Of a DNA stretch of 36,606 bases, positions 32,921 through 36,606 are shown in pieces. The position numbers and the translations under genes are program-made. The stretch is from an uncultured Acetatifactor sp. (GTDB lineage: Bacteria; Bacillota; Clostridia; Lachnospirales; Lachnospiraceae), in assembly GCF_910585425.1 (NCBI RefSeq), contig NZ_CAJUCP010000018.1, forward strand, positions 7,811 to 44,416. Reading direction: 5' to 3'. Each line of letters begins with the position of its first letter. Within the stretch, counting starts at the first letter, position 1. The notes beneath the pieces are model-generated. The model did no database searches, was not told the DNA's origin, and was given only the letters and a program-made list of their open reading frames with translations.

Positions 32921-33583
32921 ATGATTTTCCAGGACATGGACAGGATCGTATTCGCAGGGGACTCCGTGACGGACATGGGCAGCGTCCAGCCGGTGGGGGA
33001 GGGGCTGTTCGACAATCTGGGCACGGGGTATGTGCGGATTATCGACAATATGCTGTCGGCCTGCTACCCGGAGCGGCGGATCCGGGTGACGAACTCCGGA
33101 GTCTCCGGCAATACCAGCCGGGACCTGCTGGCAAGGTTCCAGAGCGATGTGGTGGACTTAAAGCCGGACTGGGTCTCTATCTGCATCGGCATCAATGACG
33201 TGTGGAGGCAGTTCGACTCTCCGGCCATCCCGGACGGCCAGGTGCTGCCGGAGGAATACGAGCAGAACGTGGAACAGATGATCCTCCAGGTAAAGGGCAA
33301 GGTGAAGGGCATTTTCCTGCTCTCCCCCTATTACATGGAGCCCAACAGGGAGGACGGCATGCGCAGGAGGATGGACGAGTACGTGGCCATCTGCGCAAAG
33401 CTTGCGGGAAAGCACGGCTGTACCTTCGTGGACTTCCAGCAGATGTATGAGGATTACTGTAAAATACGCCACTCGGCCTTCATCGCCTGGGACAGGGTGC
33501 ATCCCAACCGGGTGGGAGCCACGTTGATGGCCAGGGCGTTTCTGGCGGAATGCGGGTTCGACTATGGACATGTATGTTCGTAA
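32921..33583 (+). CDS. SGNH/GDSL-type hydrolase
   Basis: 220 residues from ATG 32921; GGAGGTG is 4 nt upstream. All four SGNH blocks are seen: nucleophile S15 in 'FAGDSVTDMG', the Gly of block II in 'NSGVSGNTSRD', N92 in GINDVW, and D191 with H194 in 'WDRVHPN'. The fold belongs to intracellular acyl-esterases, often deacetylating oligosaccharides; the substrate is not shown. No signal peptide. The long 5' region contains the interleaved inverted repeats at 32763-32833. Confidence 0.9.
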   Translation: MIFQDMDRIVFAGDSVTDMGSVQPVGEGLFDNLGTGYVRIIDNMLSACYPERRIRVTNSGVSGNTSRDLLARFQSDVVDLKPDWVSICIGINDVWRQFDSPAIPDGQVLPEEYEQNVEQMILQVKGKVKGIFLLSPYYMEPNREDGMRRRMDEYVAICAKLAGKHGCTFVDFQQMYEDYCKIRHSAFIAWDRVHPNRVGATLMARAFLAECGFDYGHVCS

Positions 33584-33767
33584 GGACGATGAAAAGTAAA
33601 CGGAAAAACAATTAAAGACAGACGGGGCGGGAAGACATTGGGAACCGCATAGGCCACGGAAACCGGAGCAGGCCGGGGGCGGTGAAAGCTGACGGCCTCC
33701 GGAACTGCCGGAGCTGCCGTATTCGGGCGCGCTTCAGCGCCGCACAGAAAGAGAGGAATGAGGAATC

Positions 33768-34268
33768 ATGAACAAAAGCGCATTTCATCAATTGTCATAC
33801 GGAGTATATGTAGTCAGCACATGGGACAAGGGCAGGGCCACCGGCTGCACGGCCAACAGCGCCATGCAGATCACCTCGGAGCCAGCCACCATCGCCGTGA
33901 GCATCAACCATGACAACTACACCAACCAGTGCATCCAGGACACCGGAAAGTTCGCCATCTCCATCCTGGGAGAGAACTCCAGGCCCGGCATCATCGGCAC
34001 CTTCGGCTTCAAGAGCGGAAAGGACAACGATAAGTTCGATGAGGTGGACTACGCGGTGAAGGGCTTCCTGCCCGTGGTGACAGATGCCTGCGCCTACATC
34101 GTCTGCGAGGTGATCGACAAGATGGAGACCTCCACCCACACGGTATTCCTGGGCAAGGTGCTGGACGCGGACATCCTGAAAAAGGACACCCCCATGACCT
34201 ACGCGTATTACCATAATGTCATCAAGGGGAAGAGCCCGAAGAACGCGCCTACCTATATCGCGGAGTAG
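33768..34268 (+). CDS. Flavin reductase-like domain protein (FMN-binding split barrel)
   Basis: 166 residues from ATG 33768, with GAGAGGAATGAGG upstream. 'STWDKGRATGCTANSAMQIT' and 'HDNYTNQCIQDTGKFAISIL' match the flavoredoxin/flavin reductase-like domain, which binds FMN; the same domain occurs in high-molecular-weight rubredoxins of anaerobes, but no rubredoxin part is present here. It likely transfers electrons from NAD(P)H or reduced ferredoxin. Cytoplasmic; function in this host is unassigned. The 184 bases upstream hold no clear promoter. Confidence 0.85.
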   Translation: MNKSAFHQLSYGVYVVSTWDKGRATGCTANSAMQITSEPATIAVSINHDNYTNQCIQDTGKFAISILGENSRPGIIGTFGFKSGKDNDKFDEVDYAVKGFLPVVTDACAYIVCEVIDKMETSTHTVFLGKVLDADILKKDTPMTYAYYHNVIKGKSPKNAPTYIAE

Positions 34269-34385
34269 GGCGGACAGGGCGCTGTACTGCTGTTTCCCCA
34301 CAGAGGGCGGAGACGTGGCGGCGAAAGCCAGGCTGGCTGCGGAGGAGCTCTGCAAAATGGGGCGGAGAGGCAAAAAACAAAATGC

Positions 34386-34414
34386 TTGACAGAGCCGCCG
34401 GGATGGGGTAGACT
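34386..34414 (+). promoter_or_regulatory. Strong promoter of the leader-peptide unit
   Basis: TTGACA (34386-34391), 17-bp spacer, TAGACT (34409-34414). Confidence 0.75.
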
Positions 34415-34460
34415 GTAGAAAGGGATAAGAAAACCAAAATAAAACGAAAGGGAGGACTTT

Positions 34461-34496
34461 ATGCGAAGCATTGTGATGGAGGATTCTGCAAAATAA
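34461..34496 (+). CDS. 11-residue leader peptide (MRSIVMEDSAK)
   Basis: An ATG at 34461 follows the strong site AAAGGGAGGACTTT and opens 11 codons, ending at TAA 34494-34496. The peptide is too short to be an ordinary protein. The last three sense codons (TCT GCA AAA) coincide with the first arm of a hairpin at 34485-34506, so translating ribosomes would change the RNA structure. No cluster of identical codons is present, so sensing by starvation of one amino acid is not obvious; an effect on stalling by the peptide itself is possible. Confidence 0.6.
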   Translation: MRSIVMEDSAK

Positions 34497-34586
34497 ATAT
34501 TGCAGAGGGTGGATGCCTGTAGGGACGCTACAGGTCTGCTCCGTGTGCCGGTGATACGACCGGCGGCCGTACAATGTGCTTCGTAC
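34485..34586 (+). ncRNA. Attenuator-like leader RNA with competing hairpins
   Basis: Segment 1 TCTGCAA (34485-34491) pairs with segment 2 TTGCAGA (34500-34506). The GCAGA of segment 2 can instead pair with segment 3 TCTGC (34535-34539), enclosing the hairpin CCTGTAG-GGACG-CTACAGG (34516-34534). Further stems are GCCGGT/ACCGGC (34547-34564) and GTAC/GTAC (34569-34586). A ribosome at the leader stop would cover segment 1. Confidence 0.55.
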
Positions 34587-34677
34587 AGAGACTTTTCCTG
34601 ATAAAATGAGCTGATGAGCGCTTCCCGTTCCTTTTTGGAGGCGGACTTTGGCTTTGGAAAGTGAATGACTTGACTGA

Positions 34678-34708
34678 AGAGCATACCTGTATAGCTATGC
34701 TCTTTTTT
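34678..34708 (+). terminator. Terminator of the leader unit
   Basis: AGAGCATA (34678-34685) pairs with TATGCTCT (34696-34703), 10-nt loop, T run to 34708. The promoter-to-terminator distance makes a transcript of about 290 nt unless read through to the MutS2-like gene. Confidence 0.8.
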
Positions 34709-34797
34709 GATGCACTGACCTGTGCACAAAGGGCTATGGCACATGAAACATGCCGTCAGGAAGGCACACGGAAAAACAGGAAATCATATTCGTTATA

Positions 34798-34858
34798 CTG
34801 CAGACCGCCAGGATTTACAGTGGTGTCCCCGGGAAAGTACCTGGCTGGCGGTCTGCAG
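34798..34858 (+). other. Perfect 14-bp inverted repeat ahead of the MutS2-like gene
   Basis: CTGCAGACCGCCAG (34798-34811) and CTGGCGGTCTGCAG (34845-34858) are exact complements, with a 33-nt loop that contains CCAGG/CCTGG as an alternative pairing. No T tract follows, so it is not an intrinsic terminator. The 5' arm overlaps a TATACT at 34794-34799, and the gene's ATG is 50 bases downstream. Confidence 0.6.
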
Positions 34859-34908
34859 TCGGGTCGCACTGCAAATTTAAATGGTGCCCAGTATAAAAAG
34901 GAGTGGCT

Positions 34909-36606
34909 ATGAGAAGGACAGAGGAAATCTTGGAATTTGACAAAATAAAGGAAAAATGGGCGCAGCTTGCGCTGACGGAAGCGGCAAAGGGGAGGATCAT
35001 GGGACAGGAGCCCTGTCTGTCTGAGACGGAGCTTGCGCTGCGCCAGCAGGAGACCACGGAGGCCAGGACGCTGCTGGAACAGGAGGGGACGCCGCCGCTG
35101 GTGTCCATGGAGGGCATCGATACGCTGCTGGCCGTGGCGGGACGGGGCGACTGCCTGACGGCGGCCCAGTTGGAGCAGATAGAAAGCGCTCTGACGGCGG
35201 TGAAGCGGCTGAAGGACTACCTGGACAGAGGCAAGGCGCTGGAACTGTCCCTGCCCTACTATGAGGAGAACCTGGACGGCCTGGCGGACATCCGGGACGC
35301 CATCCACGTGCAGATTCGCAGCGGCCGGGTGGACGATTACGCCTCCAAACTGCTGCACGGCATACGCGCCGACATCCAGCGGACAAAGGAGCGGATGAAG
35401 GAAAAGGCCGATGGGATCATGAAGAGCCATAAGGAGTGCATGTCCGACAGCTACAGCACCTTCCGGAACGGCCGTCTGTGCGTGCCAGTGAAGAAGGAGT
35501 ACAAATTCCGGATATCCGGAAGCGTCATCGACAAATCCGCCACGGGCAGCACCCTGTTCATAGAGCCTGCGGCGGTGGCGAAGCACAGCGAGGAGCTCTC
35601 GCTCCTTATGATAGACGAGGAGAATGAGGAGCGCCGGATCCTCTACACCCTCACCGCCCAGGTGGCGGAGAGCGGGGAGGCCATGGCGCAGAACCTGCGC
35701 ACCATGGAGAAGCTGGACTTCATCTTTTCCAAGGGGAAGCTGAGCATGGAGCTCCACGGAACCCGGCCCCGGATCAACACCGGACGGCGCATCCTGCTGA
35801 AGGAGGCCCGCCATCCCCTGATGGACAGGGAGACCTGCGTCCCCCAGGATTTCCGTATAGGGAATGATTACAGAGGAATAGTCATAACCGGGCCCAACAC
35901 CGGGGGCAAGACCGTGGCCATCAAGACCGTGGCCCTGAGCTGCATGATGGCCCAGTGCGGCCTCCATGTGAGCTGCCGGGAGGCGGATATCTGCATGAAC
36001 AGCAGCTTCCTGTGCGACATCGGGGACGGCCAGAATCTGTCGGAGAACCTGTCCACCTTTTCCGCCCATATCACCAATGTGCTGGATATCCTGAGAGAGG
36101 TGGGGCCGGAGAGCCTGGTGGTCATGGACGAGCTGGGTTCGGGCACGGATCCTGCGGAGGGGATGGGCATCGCCGTGGCCATCATGGAGGAGCTGAAAAA
36201 GAGCGGCTGCCTGTTCCTGGTGACCACCCATTACCCGGAGGTGAAGGAGTACGCCGCAGCAGCGGAGGGGCTGATAAACGCCAGGATGACATTCGACCGG
36301 GAGAGCCTGCAGCCCACTTACCAGATGGTGATCGGGGAGGCGGGGGAGAGCTGCGCCTTCTATATCGCCGCCAGGCTGGGCATGCCGGAACATATGCTCC
36401 GGACAGCGGCCCGGACGGCCTATGGGACAGGAATCCCGACAGGCGGCCCCAGAGGTGCGGAAGGGGACCCGCGGAGGCCGGAGCAGGTGGCGGCTGACAG
36501 GGATAAGGAGGACGGCAGAGAAGAGGAAGCCGGCAGAGAAAAGGCGGCTGGCAGGGATAAGGAGGACGGCAGAGAAGAGGAAGCCGGCAGAGAAAAGGCG
36601 GCTGGC
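34909..36606 (+). CDS. MutS2-like ATPase (3' end beyond the window)
   Basis: 566 residues are visible from ATG 34909 (AAAAGGAGTGGCT upstream); the frame is open at the window end. N-terminal helices (RRTEEILEFDKIKEKWAQLA) and central clamp-like coiled parts precede the MutS ATPase: Walker A GPNTGGKT at 328-335, 'LSTFSAHI' and Walker B 'VVMDELGSGTDPAEG' at about 404-418, then TTHY. 'FYIAARLGMP' follows. Lack of the mismatch-recognition domain fits MutS2 or a related MutS-like family, which acts on branched DNA or stalled ribosomes. Whether the nuclease/Smr domain follows is not visible, because the visible end is a charged repeat (36499-36606). Confidence 0.85.
   Translation, partial: MRRTEEILEFDKIKEKWAQLALTEAAKGRIMGQEPCLSETELALRQQETTEARTLLEQEGTPPLVSMEGIDTLLAVAGRGDCLTAAQLEQIESALTAVKRLKDYLDRGKALELSLPYYEENLDGLADIRDAIHVQIRSGRVDDYASKLLHGIRADIQRTKERMKEKADGIMKSHKECMSDSYSTFRNGRLCVPVKKEYKFRISGSVIDKSATGSTLFIEPAAVAKHSEELSLLMIDEENEERRILYTLTAQVAESGEAMAQNLRTMEKLDFIFSKGKLSMELHGTRPRINTGRRILLKEARHPLMDRETCVPQDFRIGNDYRGIVITGPNTGGKTVAIKTVALSCMMAQCGLHVSCREADICMNSSFLCDIGDGQNLSENLSTFSAHITNVLDILREVGPESLVVMDELGSGTDPAEGMGIAVAIMEELKKSGCLFLVTTHYPEVKEYAAAAEGLINARMTFDRESLQPTYQMVIGEAGESCAFYIAARLGMPEHMLRTAARTAYGTGIPTGGPRGAEGDPRRPEQVAADRDKEDGREEEAGREKAAGRDKEDGREEEAGREKAAG
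36499..36606 (+). repeat. 54-bp in-frame repeat at the window end
   Basis: Two identical-length units (36499-36552, 36553-36606) encode RDKEDGREEEAGREKAAG, 18 residues each; the array continues past the edge. Confidence 0.85.

Noticed and set aside
34756..36393. 545-codon minus-strand frame opposite the MutS2-like gene
   Set aside because: Shadow of the MutS2-like gene, which has intact Walker motifs.
1..36606. tRNA or ribosomal RNA genes
   Set aside because: No T-loop (GGTTCRANNCC) with matching acceptor arms was found by eye, and no rRNA-like sequence was noticed.

Overview
The window looks like a chromosomal segment of a GC-rich gut Lachnospiraceae (Clostridia). This is inferred from the proteins (YesL, MsmX/UgpC-type ATPase, a CdaR-like regulator, a family resembling DUF6128, a MutS2-like ATPase, a GH106-like glycosidase), from the purine-rich ribosome binding sites, and from low-GC sigma-A promoters in otherwise GC-rich DNA. 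No species can be named from the sequence alone.

Left part (1-7270) is an accessory, partly decayed block. It holds two copies of an Rpn-type C-terminal tail, a 5'-truncated peptide-biosynthesis-like gene, a broken SMC/RecF-type ATPase next to an open HNH nuclease gene (a Septu-like pair), and two large intact AAA-ATPase/PD-(D/E)XK proteins. Each of these last two is preceded by a copy of the same 66-bp promoter cassette. The block ends in a non-coding stretch with three TTRACA-type direct-repeat boxes.

Middle part (7272-30558) is mainly metabolic and housekeeping. It contains an inositol-monophosphatase-like gene (minus), a very large GH106-like glycosidase, a membrane-anchored Mrr-like nuclease, a DUF885 metallopeptidase (minus), an FGGY sugar kinase with araD, an SDR protein, a membrane amidase with a repeat-rich N-terminus, rpe, an unknown protein, metG, an alpha/beta hydrolase, a GNAT, yesL, an msmX-like sugar ABC ATPase, a CdaR-like regulator and a repeat-rich DUF6128-like protein. 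FGGY kinase, AraD and Rpe fit pentose use feeding the pentose phosphate pathway, and the shared sugar ATPase with the nearby regulator fits a carbohydrate-scavenging lifestyle.

Right part (30559-36606) holds a low-GC toxin-antitoxin remnant, a PflX-like radical SAM protein (minus), a compact signal recognition particle RNA with a near-consensus promoter (minus), an SGNH hydrolase, a flavin-reductase-like protein, a short transcription unit with an 11-codon leader peptide and competing hairpins, and a MutS2-like gene that runs off the window.

Two themes stand out beyond the gene list. First, tandem repeats: five arrays in about 26 kb (78-bp, 36-bp, 22-bp, 24-bp and 54-bp units), four of them in frame inside genes. 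Second, structured leaders not explained by families I recognise: a leader-peptide attenuator at 34386-34708, a hairpin series at 28598-28734 whose terminator arm also looks like the ribosome binding site, and an interleaved (pseudoknot) inverted repeat at 32763-32833.
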